NCBI GenBank assembly: GCA_958430865.1
Contig: CAUDNR010004300.1
Span: 87,872 to 151,871, forward strand
Source: Entrophospora sp. SA101
Lineage: Eukaryota > Glomeromycota > Glomeromycetes > Entrophosporales > Entrophosporaceae
Length of the DNA: 64,000 nt
Reading direction: 5' to 3'
The position numbers were made by a program, and so were the translations under genes. This document shows positions 12,061-23,700 of this stretch, piece by piece (within the stretch, counting starts at the first letter, position 1; the number at the start of each line of letters is the position of its first letter). Below the pieces are notes generated by a model, which worked only from the letters and a program-made list of their open reading frames with translations, was not told the DNA's origin and ran no database searches.

Positions 12061-12929
12061 CGGATAAAATAAAATATGATCCTTCAACAATTACTGCAAC
12101 AATTCATCCAAATGCTGTTTATACTAGCAGGTTATTAAAATTTCCTAGCCTTCCCCAACCTGTGAATTCCAACAAAGTGACAATTATCAGTAATCATGGT
12201 AATTATTAACATTTAATTATTGATTATTTTCATTGTTATTAATTTTTAAAATTAACAATATTTATTAACATCCACTCTTGTGATAAACATTTTTTAGATT
12301 CTCAACAGATTGAATTAATTATACCGGACGAATTAATAAGTTAAATCTTAAAAATTATTTATTATTTTCTTATTTGGCTACTATAGTTGTGATATTAAAT
12401 ACCTTGAGAAATGAAATTAGTTGTTGATATTTATATTTAATAGCGATTAAAGATGGCTCCTCAATTAATTGCGACTAGTTGGAACTAATTACAGTTCCCA
12501 TTTTTAATAGTAACAATAATTTTGTTGTATGATTTTTGGGCTACTATATATTAAAAAAATATAAAATTCTGTTAAAATAATGATTTACGTGACAAAATTT
12601 ATCTGTAAAGAGGTTTCACAATAGTTGTGTTGTATAATATGGTCTATTGATCATGCCAAGAAGGGAAAAGAGAAGTCAACATGGCATGTTGATGTTGAGT
12701 TGAAAGATGTTGAAAACTAATATTTTATTAAACTCGATTTTTGGGGAAGGGATTTTCTATTTTCAAGAGATGTTAAATTTGCAAACGTTCCATTTTTTGT
12801 GAGTAAAAAATTGATTTCGATGAATGGATTTATTTTTATTTCATTCCAAAATCATTCATAAAACTTTTTTACTTCCAGAGACACCTGATAGCCTCCCGTT
12901 TTTTTAAATCGTCCATTACACGTCTACCT
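12061..12929. other. Intergenic
   Basis: Remnants of the kinase tail at the start, then AT-rich sequence. A short + frame near 12645-12720 (AKKGKEKSTWHVDVELKDVEN) is probably a coding relic of unknown origin. Confidence 0.3.
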
Positions 12930-13745
12930 GCACTACCGAAATAGGCTAACAAATGGCCAGTGGAAGGACCCTGGGATAACGAATTAGGGCAAGCGGAAGC
13001 ATTTCTTTGAACGTGACGAATTTAGAAACCGTGGAACGGTTCACACGCACTGTTTTACCTACACAAAAAAAGGGATTTACGCGATACATGCAGACGTTCC
13101 TGACCCCGCCATGGAAAAAAGTTGTACGATTTGGTCGTGAAGTATTAAATTACACCATTGTAACCATCAAATTGATGGAGAACCATGATCCAAAGGGTTC
13201 CCTCGGTCATTATCTGACAAAATCTATTGCTCGCTCAACCTGTTAAGATTCGTCTATCGTCGCGTAAAGCAAGAAGACAGGATGGCCGTCCCATATCATC
13301 CCAAGACGCTGCTGATATGGAATGGCTACATAAATTTTCGATATGTGATGTTCACGAAATACATTACGAAAGTCGAGCAAACCCAATTGTTCAACATCAA
13401 TGAAACTGACGAATACCGAAAACATATCGTAGCGAGAAGGTTGAGTGCAATGGAATTGACGATACTTTTGCTCCAGCACCCAATAACCAGATGTTCCGTC
13501 TCAGTACACTACTTTCCTCCGAGTACTGTCTAAAATCTGTGAAGCCGATGCACTTGCTAAACAAGGAAATGGATATTGAAAGTGACGTGAGGAGCGATGA
13601 AGACGTGGATCACTCCTTGCCGAGGTGAGCGATAGATAAATACTTTGACGGACCAAAACACGAGCTTTTCAAAAAGCTCACCTACCCCGACTATTTCCAA
13701 AACTACATTATCAGGTCCAAAAACCCAGGCCTGGGTCAATTATTT
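12930..13745 (+). pseudogene. Helitron Rep/helicase polyprotein fragment
   Basis: Visibly GC-richer than its surroundings. Across three + frames the legible pieces are HFFERDEFRNRGTVHTHCF (the HxH 'two-histidine' motif of the Helitron rolling-circle nuclease), DGRPISSQDAADMEWLHKF, ARRLSAMELTILLLQHPIT (compare 'SAxEAxYLLLGLPL' in Helitron proteins) and IDKYFDGPKHELFKKLTYPDYFQNYI. Frame changes and stops make it a relic. The helicase domain and Helitron ends (5' TC, 3' CTRR hairpin) were not found. Confidence 0.65.
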
Positions 13746-15389
13746 GAGTTTTTTATTGTGAAAAATCTTTATGTGATCTTTTGAGATCCAATGAAGTTCT
13801 TTCAAGACATGTAGACCCAATTTCCACCAAATCAAATAGCCTGAAATATTACACATTTAATGATATTATGTAAAAAAGCAAATAAATAAAAAATTTTACT
13901 GTGGATGTTTTTGATCAAGTCATCCAATTTTAGTCATATTGAGTGATCCAAAATATAATAAAAATGAAATCTTTTATGTGGTTCATTGCCGATGGATGAT
14001 ATTGATCAAAAGAAGTTGTTTCTAATCAAAATCAGCAAATATTTGGTCTAGATAAATGAACTCGTACTTCCCTGATGTTAGATTTTGGACATTCGTGCAA
14101 TATCCTACAATAAAAAGTAAAAATAATGTATTAATATTTCAATTTAACAATGAGGAGGCGTGAAAAAATCACTTGGATAATAATAAGTTTTCCTTTTATA
14201 TTTTTTTTTCCGATTTTTCGCTCGATTAAATGTAATTACCCAAACTCGACTCATAACGATGTCTGTCTCTTCGAGGATCATTCCAACTTCTCTCATCCAC
14301 ATTCTCATCTTCTTTGGATATTATCGCATTTCCACAAACCTTAGAACTCGCACAATTTTCTATGCGTGAAATAAGAGTCTCTTATTTTCCCACAACCTTA
14401 ACATTCCGCGACCCTCTTCAAATAAATACGAAATGATCTGGGTAGTACAGGATGCTCCAGAATATGATAGATTTAAAAATTTATATATCAAAATCAAATA
14501 ATCGTTTTTGTCGATTCTTAATATTCCTATTTCAGAACCCAACAATAAACCACTATTACCCAAGCAGAATAAAATATTATGTGAACTTGGATGTAAAAAA
14601 ATAAAACAATCTCCACCACCTTAATTTTTGCATGTAAAGACCATTACAATTAAAAGGCTACCTATAATGTCATATCACCTTTAAAAACTTTAACATATAA
14701 CTTGTAATAATTGATTTTTTGCTATATTCATAGATAGTCGCACCACATACTGTATGTGAGTGAACCTTTCTTCATCCATGATTTTCATATGACTTGACCC
14801 AAATTTTGCCACTTAAAGACTTATCGTCTCCATCGTTTTTGGTGGCGAAGCATCTTTCTTACATTTTGTTGTTTTAGTTAATGCGAAAATCATACTATCA
14901 CTATCGATATGGAAAATTAAAAATAAATAAAAAAAATTTTTTTTGCTTTTATTTGTTCCTTGCATATATATACACCTGTTTTAGTTAGTAACGAAATTTA
15001 CAAAAAAATTTTCAATTAATATTGTTAATAACTGTCAACTTAATATTTGTTTTTATTGATAATATTAATAAATTAATTAATTACCGTTGTTTGCACGTTT
15101 TATTGAGTTTTTACTCTATTTACAAAGAAAAAAAAATTTTCCCTTCCCATATAATCTAATTCAAAAAATTATTTATTTATTTATAAATTTCTCTTTTTTT
15201 TTTTACAAAATTTTTACCACTGCACGGAAAATAATAATTTATTATTTCAAAAAAAATATATTTTCTTTTTCTAAAAAAAAAATAGCACAGTTTATTTATT
15301 ATCGTCATCTATTATTATTTATTATTTATTTATTTCATTATAATTTTTTTCTTCCTATCTAAAAAAAAAAAAAAAAAAAAAAAATTAAA
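13746..15389. other. Intergenic upstream of the CBM48 gene
   Basis: AT-rich, no recognised gene. A 23 bp poly-A run sits at 15361-15383, just before the CBM48 start codon. Confidence 0.35.
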
Positions 15390-16451
15390 ATGACAATCGA
15401 AGAAAACAAATCAATTGTCGTCCCCACCAAATTCACATGGAAAAATTGGGGCAAGGATATCACAATAGCTGGTACTTTTGATGCCCCCACATATCCGGTA
15501 TGGAAACCAATCGCAATGCCAAATGGCGAAGTTGAAATAAATTTGATCCCAAAGAAAAGATATTATTATAAATTTGTTATCGATCATAATTGGGTATTGG
15601 ATCCTAACTTAGCCAGTTATTCTGATGAGCATGGAAATTGGAATCATGAAATTGTTGTTGAACAGCCTATTCCTCCTTCTCCACCACAATTACCAGAAAT
15701 TTTTAAAGAAGATTCAACAATTATTCAACCTCCCGCGCCTCTTCTTACTCCACCAGAATATGATTTTGATTTTGAAAATGATAAATATGTAGGCGAGAAA
15801 GAAGAACAACATGTAATTAATTATATTGAACAACATAACGATGATTTTGAAAATGATAAATATATAGGCGAGAAAGAAGAACGACATGTAATTAATTATA
15901 TTGAACAACATAATGATGATTTTGAAAATGATAAATATGTAGGCGAGAAAGAAGAACGACAAGTAATTAATTATATTGAACAACATAATGATGATCTTGA
16001 AAATGATACATATGTAGGAGAGGAAGAAGAGCAAAAATTAATTGAACAACGTAATGATGATCTTGAAAATGACACATATGTAGGAGAGGAAGAAGAGCAA
16101 AGATTAATTGAACAACGCAATGATGATCTTGAAAATGACACATATGTAGGAGAGGAAGAAGAGCAAAGATTAATTGAACAACATAATGATGATCTTGAAA
16201 ATGACACATATGTGGGAGAGGAAGAAGAGCAAAAACTAATTAGTAATTATGTTAAAGACTTTAAAAGTGATAAACATGTAGGGGAAAAAGAAGAACGAAA
16301 AGTAATTGAACAACATAGTGATAATGGAGATATCGTACTATTGATATTAAAATGGTACAGAAAAGTTAAATTTTGGTTTGGTTTGTTTTTTAAGAAAGTA
16401 AACATGCTAAAAACACGTTTTACGAGTTATCTTTTGTCAATTTTTGGTTAG
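15390..16451 (+). CDS. CBM48 (AMPK-beta glycogen-binding type) protein with repeat array
   Basis: A 353-residue single-exon ORF. Residues 8-90 form a CBM48/AMPK1-CBM domain: PTKFTWKNWGKDITIAGTFD, PVWKPIAMP, VEINLIPKKRYYYKFVIDHN and WVLDPNLASYSDEHGNWNHE give the family pattern of aromatic residues, 'Y.YKF.VDG.W..D' and the closing 'G..N'. A proline-rich linker follows (PIPPSPPQLP, PPAPLLTPPE). Residues about 127-310 are acidic tandem repeats (DFENDKYVGEKEE.. type). The C-terminus is basic and hydrophobic (LILKWYRKVKFWFGLFFKK), possibly a membrane-associated helix. Starch or glycogen binding is known for the domain; the role of this protein is unknown. Short AMPK-beta-like proteins of the Crp1/Mdg1 type are the nearest comparison. 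Confidence 0.85.
   Translation: MTIEENKSIVVPTKFTWKNWGKDITIAGTFDAPTYPVWKPIAMPNGEVEINLIPKKRYYYKFVIDHNWVLDPNLASYSDEHGNWNHEIVVEQPIPPSPPQLPEIFKEDSTIIQPPAPLLTPPEYDFDFENDKYVGEKEEQHVINYIEQHNDDFENDKYIGEKEERHVINYIEQHNDDFENDKYVGEKEERQVINYIEQHNDDLENDTYVGEEEEQKLIEQRNDDLENDTYVGEEEEQRLIEQRNDDLENDTYVGEEEEQRLIEQHNDDLENDTYVGEEEEQKLISNYVKDFKSDKHVGEKEERKVIEQHSDNGDIVLLILKWYRKVKFWFGLFFKKVNMLKTRFTSYLLSIFG
15768..16320 (+). repeat. Coding minisatellite in the CBM48 gene (75 bp and 66 bp units)
   Basis: Three 75 bp units beginning at 15768, 15843 and 15918 encode D(F)ENDKYVGEKEE..VINYIEQHND. Three to four 66 bp units from about 15993 encode DLENDTYVGEEEEQ.LIEQ.ND, and a diverged unit follows near 16257. The 66 bp units are nearly identical in DNA, so they spread recently. 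Antisense frames here are open only because of the repeat. Confidence 0.9.
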
Positions 16452-18015
16452 TCGACAATTGAATTATGATTATCTATCGTTTGTTATTATATACAAATTA
16501 TCTTTGGATAATTTTGATTAGTATTAAATATTTAATCTACAATTGAATTGATTATTGTCTATACTAAAAATGCTAAAAAACATTTTATTTATCCTGTTTT
16601 TTCGCGGCGGCGAAGCATCTCTATGTTTTTTAAAAAGACTTGGTCAACAACAAAAGGGAAATCAATCGCAAATTATCATGTTCCTTTTTTACACTTTCAA
16701 AAAAGCCTTGGTCGGTTTCTTTTGACAACGACCAATTCTCATTTTTATTATTATTCATGTAACAACTCTTTAACATTAAAATAAATAATATCATATTAAT
16801 ATAATAATAAAAAATATAAGTGTGATGCTAATATTCTTTGGTTGTTGAATCACGATAAATTGATCGCTAGAATTTGGTGATGGTGAAGTTATTTATTTAA
16901 ATAATGCAACTTTTGCTTTTTCAATTTACATACTTATAGAAAAACTTTAAGTCAATCAAATAAACTATAGAAAATGTTGTACGAAAAAATTGTTTGTTAC
17001 ATGTCATCCAGCTCTTTGCAAAGAAAACAGGTTTTTAAACGAAAACGTAACATGAGTTTTGTGAAATACAGATTAATATTATAGTGCGATGATGTTCTTT
17101 CACATGATTCAGTCACTTACATATATATTCGTTCGGAGCATCAAACCTAACACTGGATGCGAGGCATTTTAGTGTATTCATGATCAATGATGCAATCTTT
17201 AATAAAAATAGACTATTTCATAGTCAGATGGTGCATTGATCGAGTAGTCTAATAATTTACAACAAAAACATATAAATAGACCCGCTACCTCCACTCGTGG
17301 TCCAAAAAAAAAGCGATATATCAGTTTTTCTTTTTACGTTGCATTTGAATTCGAAGGTCGAGGTATGTAATGCCAAAATGGCGTTCTATGTATGATTTGG
17401 CTTTACACTTTACATTCAAATGCGGAGTATCTCATTATAAATATATATCCCATTTCATTATGTGTTTTAACCTGTAAATATAGTAATAACATAATAGATA
17501 TTATTATTATGATCTTTTAGAAATGTCTAACAGTGTGAAGAATATTATGAAAGAGGGTTGATAAAAAACATTAAAAAAAAAAAAAAAACTAAATAATGTT
17601 AATAAGCTTACCACAAGTGTAAGGGAAGGAAATGTGATTTATTAATCTCAACAGTTCATATAAAATATTGACAATGTAAAAGATCAGTAGTATTGTATAA
17701 TAACAAAGTAAATTATAATAATAAAAATACAATAAAAACGTTAACAAAGGTACCTAAAATCATGACAATTTCAGAAAGCTCCATGCAGATTTACTGTCGT
17801 CAACCTATAAACTTTGCTTCTTGTTCATCTCTGCAACTGAACTTGATGGACTTGATGGGAAAAACTTTCAGTATAAAGCATCCAAAGAATGTTTATGCAT
17901 ATTTGTTTGTGTTACATTAATGAGTATTTTAAAGTACTTTTTCAATTAATTTTGTTAGTCACTTTATGTCACATTTAGTGTTAAAATCGAGCTTGAATTT
18001 GTCGATCAAATCGCT
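16452..18015. other. Intergenic
   Basis: AT-rich. Around 17340-17421 a short inverted repeat (GCATTTGAAT ... ATTCAAATGC) encloses a smaller one (AATGCC..GGCGTT). Similar words recur near 39460, so a small dispersed repeat is likely. No gene recognised. Confidence 0.3.
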
Positions 18016-18270
18016 GGTTTCTTTGTAGAAAGGTAAAAAAGGTTTTGTTTTGAACTCGAGATTTTATTCTATTTCCTGATTAAAGATCGTTAATCACATA
18101 CTTTAAGGAAAGCTACATTCTAACTTCTAGCTTCCAATTCTTGTGAAATTCTTAATGCTATTAGTTATTGTATTATGTGACTTTTTCTTTTCCTTAAAGT
18201 AGTGTAAATAGATCTTTAATTAGGAAATAGAATAAATCCTTGCTCAAAAAACAAACCCTTCTATAAAGAA
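18016..18270. repeat. Imperfect inverted repeat, arms of about 85-95 bp
   Basis: The reverse complement of 18016-18112 aligns with 18189-18270 through shared words such as TTCCTTAAAGTA, GATCTTTAAT and AGGAAATAGAATAAA. The spacer is about 75 bp. The right arm continues into the direct repeats that follow. Confidence 0.65.
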
Positions 18271-18615
18271 CCTAGTACTTGTATTACGTATTTAACTTTT
18301 TTTCCTTTAATTAGTAAAACCTTCTCAAAACAAACCCTTCTACAAAGAACCTGGTGCTTGTATTATGTAACTTCTTTCCGTAATGTGATTAACGTTTAAT
18401 CAGAAAAAAAGAGAGATATAAAAACAAACACTTCTGCGAAGAACACTCACTATATAGTGCTTGTATTATGCAACTTTCCTTTTCCTTAAAGTGAAATCTT
18501 TAGAGACCCTTCTACAAAGAACTTGTATTGTGCAACTTTTCCCTTCCTTAAAATAACGTGATTAACTATGGAAACAGATAGATCAAATAAACCCTTCTAC
18601 AAAGAACTTAATCAT
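18256..18615 (+). repeat. Degenerate tandem repeat, unit about 75-120 bp
   Basis: The phrase 'CCCTTCTACAAAGAAC' followed by 'CTTGTATTATG.AACTT' and 'CCTTAAA' recurs near 18255, 18326, 18430, 18508 and 18592 with indels. No coding capacity is apparent. Confidence 0.6.
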
Positions 18616-18848
18616 GGGAAAGCGTTGAGAATGTTGAGTAACCTCAAACAATTTAAATAACAAGAGAAAGTCTAATTCAAATTATAATTAATATTTTATT
18701 CTTCTAAATAATATACTCACTCACTTTGTAATAATAATTTTTAGATAAAGAATCTATTTTATTTATTTTTTATTATTAGTTGTATAATAATAATAAATCT
18801 TCCATCTTCATATGAACAACAAAGTAATTATTCTTTAATATTGATAAT

Positions 18849-19136
18849 ATGGATAATATTGATGTCAATTTTTTTATGGAAGGGTCATCCTTTAATAACA
18901 ATACGGAAGACAATTTCTTTATGGGAGGATTTATAGAATGGTTGCCCTTTAATAATGTCGACAATATTGATGATGTTGGTAATGTTGGTAATGCCGGTAA
19001 TGCCGATAATGTTGATAGTATCGATAATGTTGACAATGTTGACAATGCTGATAACGTCGATAATGTTGACAATGTTGACAATGTTGATAACGTCGATAAT
19101 GCCGATAATGTTGACAATGTTGACAATCCCTATTGA
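18849..19136 (+). CDS. Small ORF with Asp-Asn-Val repeats
   Basis: A 95-codon frame, MDNIDVNFFMEGSSFNNN, then a run of DNV/DNA/GNV triplets ending in NPY. It is built on a 9 bp-like DNA repeat (GATAATGTT/GACAATGTT), so the openness may come from the repeat. The first 35 residues are not repetitive (ENFFMGGFIEWLPFNN-like) and could mark a real small gene. No homology recognised. Confidence 0.3.
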   Translation: MDNIDVNFFMEGSSFNNNTEDNFFMGGFIEWLPFNNVDNIDDVGNVGNAGNADNVDSIDNVDNVDNADNVDNVDNVDNVDNVDNADNVDNVDNPY

Positions 19137-20757
19137 TTTTGAATAAAACGAAGTTTCACTTAGCTATTACAAAGCTAAAATATGACTAATGTCAAACTTG
19201 TAAAGAAGATAATTACATAATAGGTAAATTAATTAAGAGCAAAAAACTTAAAGCAACTAATCATTATATATTTGGATACCTTTTATGGAATCCTTATGAT
19301 AATTTAAAATATATTAAGGGGATAGAGAGTGATAACATTAAAAGATTTTTACATTCAATTAGCATATAAATAAATGTTTATTTTATAGATTCTCAGCATA
19401 TGGGATCAACTATATCAGATGAGTTTGCTCGATTTAGTTTAGTGTTCCAAGATATATTTTATATGTGCAGTCTTGACTGCATTGATATTACTTGGCTCAC
19501 AAGCCAAAGCAGCTGCCTTAGTTTGAATGTATTATTTGGTTATGATTTAACAAGCATTTACAAATTTCTTAATTGGGAATTATTTCAATATCAATTATTC
19601 ATTTTTAATTATTAATTACCATTGAGGGAAAATATTAATAGGTCTTATATATATATATAATTCAAATAATTAAGATTTCTTTATTAATTTATAAATTTCA
19701 AATTTATCATTATTCCTAAGATTCAAATTATTTTTATTTTCTATTGTGGTCACAGGATCTAGAGATAGATCTATCCATTGTATAATAGTTATAATAAATA
19801 AATATTATTTAAAAACTTGGTACGGTCTAGTTTACAAAGCTTGATTGTAGTGGGAGTGCCCTGAAAAATCCAGAACCCAGTAGTAACCAGATCCGAAGCT
19901 TTCCCCGAAATACTTATTCTTTGGCTCTAACAATTTATCGTTATTAAATATTTTCATTATCATTGTCATTGTCATTATTGCTACCACTATTAACACTTAT
20001 TTTTTCACGATCTGATAAATAAAAGTCTTTATTTTCTTTAATAATATTAAATTATCTGAATTAATTGAATATTTATTATTAACTATTTGCAATTAAAGAT
20101 AAAAAGTAAATGAAGTAATATACCATGTTGGATATAAAGCAAGAGAAAATCTGACGCACTCAAAGGTTTAACACATTTAATACTGAGTTCGATCTGCTGG
20201 GTTGCTGCCAACTCCTTTGGTAATTTGTTGTCTCGCCCCCTTTTTTTTTTTGCTCACAGAATTGGAGTTTATGCCGTCGCCAACTCACTTCCCAGATCAT
20301 AGAAAATGCTTTATTGTGGATACAAAAGCTTTTGATACTACCTGGGCGACGTGATATTTTTCTCTTTAATGAACAAATTTTTCCCATAACGACTATAATC
20401 ACTCAAAATATAATACGTTAAAACCGTTTCAACTTGAGGGGGATCATGAATAAGTGCGCGACTGCGAACGTTACTAATTCATCGAAGCTGTACTTTTCAA
20501 AAGTTAAGGGATGGCAAAACTTTAATGGGTCGCCTTAGATATCTCCTATTTCATTCACTCAATAATGTTTTGAGACAGGCACGAGATTGTATATAAATCT
20601 CGATACTCAGGTTCAACGTGTTAGATTTATTATATATATATATATATATATAATTTTAAAATTTGCAAGTCTATATGAATTCTCCTTATCTTATGAGTTA
20701 GTGCAAATTATAAATTTAATAATCAAATATAATTTTTTGATGATCAACTATAATTTT
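19137..20757. other. Intergenic with a possible kinase relic
   Basis: Around 19255-19330 the + frame reads FGYLLWNPYDNLKYIKGIES, reminiscent of the 'QWIPY..L.NI..IG' lead-in of the Rhizophagus kinases, but too short to be sure. A (TA)n run lies at about 20631-20652. Nothing else recognised. Confidence 0.3.
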
Positions 20758-23700
20758 TTAAAAATCAATTATTGCTTCTTCTTCATCCTCAATACCAAAT
20801 TCATCATTCTCATCACCCTCAATCTTCCCATCATCTTCTTTATCAACAAAAAAAGGCAATATAGTTGCTTTTGAATCGCGTCTTTCTTTTTCTTTTTTTA
20901 CAGAAATCATAGATTGATGAGTAGCATTATATCTTTTTTAATAACAAAAGTTTTTATTAGTTCTACTAGATTATATATTATAAAAAAATAATTTTCAAAA
21001 AAGTAATAATACTAGCCTTCTGGTGAGATTGGTTTTAGTCTTCGAGCCAATTTTTTTCATTGCAGTATCAAATTGGCTTCTCATACCCAATCTGATAATG
21101 GATTCCCAATCCTCTTTTGTTAAATTATATTCATCTAAGCAATCAATCACTTTTTGAATATCCTCCTTTGTCTAAATGAATAAATATATATCAATACTAA
21201 ACGAACATATGCCATAGAACAAAAAAAAAAAATAAACAAATAATATTAAATTATTAAATAGTAAATACCACATTATCACCAATTAAAGGGTAATATATTT
21301 TTGTAAGCAAGGCAGGAATATAATCTAGAATAATTTCGTCTTTATTGGCATTACATTTTAATCTTAATTTGCTTTGAATACTTTTCAATATTTTTTTATG
21401 TTTCAGTGCTTTGCTATTTTGTCCTAACCAACTAAAACAAAACAGAAAATCATCATCATCGATTTTTAATAAATGTCTTTGTATATATTTAATTTTAAAA
21501 AACTAATTTGCACATTTAAGAATAAAATAAATTACCTAGGGAATTGATAAAGACCACCACCTCTACCACAAGAATAATAACTAGGTATTACAGTTGATGC
21601 CATACCGTGAAAAGGCATCAAGGACCATCGTTGTTGGGATCTAACGGACAGACAGACAGACAAATAAATAAACAAACAAACAAATAAATGATGAATTGAA
21701 GAGGAAATGGGCCGAAAAAAGACACTGATATGTCTTTTACCCATGTATCATTCCGCCAATTAAATCTCCTTCAGATATGAAGCTAGCAGCCTTGCTTAAA
21801 CTATTTATCACTGCAAATTCTTCAAGAAGTTCTGGATCGACATTCTTATCCTTATTTTTATCAATGAATTCCTTACTAGCAACTGTACTAATTTTATTGA
21901 TATAACATTCCTATATATATATATATATATTAATAATCCAATAAAATCTTGCTTATTAATTTATCGCATATACCATCTCTGGAAAAAAAAACCGAAAAAA
22001 CCTGTATCATCAAGGGTGTCAAATCTGGATCATGAAAATAAAGATTCAACTTCTCATTTAATGAGACTTCGTTTCTAGATGACCAGGTGACTGGATCCAA
22101 TAATTTTACTGCCACATCCCAAATATTTAAGACTATATCCTTTTCCGAGTTCTTTATTCTGTAATATAAAATAAAAGATATATTAAAAAACTAAAAAAAA
22201 ATCAGTAATAAATAAATATAAATTCAATCCAATCCAATCCATACAGTTGTTTTCCTTGATTATAATCAATGCTATCTTCTGAAAGTTTCCAACATGATAA
22301 TAAATTCATGACTTGACGTATATCCGTGGTTGTTCCTTTGATGATTTCATCAACTACATTACCATTAATTTTCAAATTTTCACTGAGTCAAAAAAAAAAC
22401 CAATTATTTGGGTGGAGTAAGTTATTGTAAAAAATAGAATAAAGATCGTCAACATTTAAAAAAAATTTTAATACTTGGATGCAATCGATAGAATTCTTGC
22501 TCGTATTTGTTCAACGCGTGGTCTATTTTAAAAATCATACATGTAAATATAAGGATATATGTTAATCTTCCAAATTGAGATGATCGAATTAATTATTTAC
22601 CTTTGGAATTTAATTTCCTGGCATAGATTAGTAAAAGATTTCATTTTCGGTGATTTGTTATCATTACAAATACAGATTATTGGTACCTTCAATTGAAGCG
22701 ATTATAAGTATAAAAATTAGTATTATTTAATAGTTTATTTAATTCATTTAATTTATTTATTTATGTAATGATAACATACTTTTGTTTCTTTGATTATTTT
22801 AATTAACTCCTGAGCACCACCCCTATCTCCAGATGACATTCCATCAACTTCATCCATGATTATTAAAGTTCGGTTGGTATGTGGTGGTTTAGGCTCCTCT
22901 TTCTGTCAATTAAAATGAATTTATTATTGTAAATAATAATAATAGCAATTAATTGTAAACAAGAGTATTATTCAATTATACCGCTTTTCCTTTCTTATTT
23001 TTTGACGATGAGCTAGCAGTCACAGTAGCATCATTTGTATCATTTGAATTATAAAAACTAGCAATAGACATGTTGCCGGTGGCAATCCTGATAGTCAACT
23101 AGAATTTTATAATTAGTGATAGAGGAAAAAACCATCCATATTATTAATATCATAAAATAATGATAACAATAATAATTAAATATATTTTCATACATTCAAG
23201 GTCTTTTTATTGCGAACGTCACTAGCGTTGAATTCTTTAATGTCATAGCCTTCATGTTTACCAACAAGATGAGCAGCAGTTGTCTATTTTCAATAATTTG
23301 TAAAATAAAAATACATTGCCGCAAATTGAGAAAGGAAGAATATTATTCTATAAAAGTAAAATACCTTTCCAATTCCTGGCGGACCGGATATCAACACAGC
23401 AGGATATTTACCATTGGTTTTACATTTAAAACCTAATTTGAAATTCGTTTCCCTATATCATTTTGAAATGATATAAACAACAACTATTATTATTATTATT
23501 ATATTAAATAAACAATCTCAAATTATGTAGAAATTATCAAATCATTGTGATAAATTTAAAATTCTTTTATTAAAATACCAGTCATGCAACCATGTTTTCA
23601 AAGTTTTTATAGAAGTATTATTTCCGCATAATTCCTCGAGAGAGGTAGGCCGATACCTATCAGCCCATATTAGGTGCTTCGAATCACTGAAATGTATATT

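Noticed and set aside
15714..16209. Antisense repeat ORFs opposite the CBM48 gene
   Set aside because: They are shadows of the coding repeat; unit lengths divisible by three keep all frames open.
19255..19330. Kinase lead-in relic
   Set aside because: Only about 20 residues resemble the family; too little to annotate as a pseudogene.
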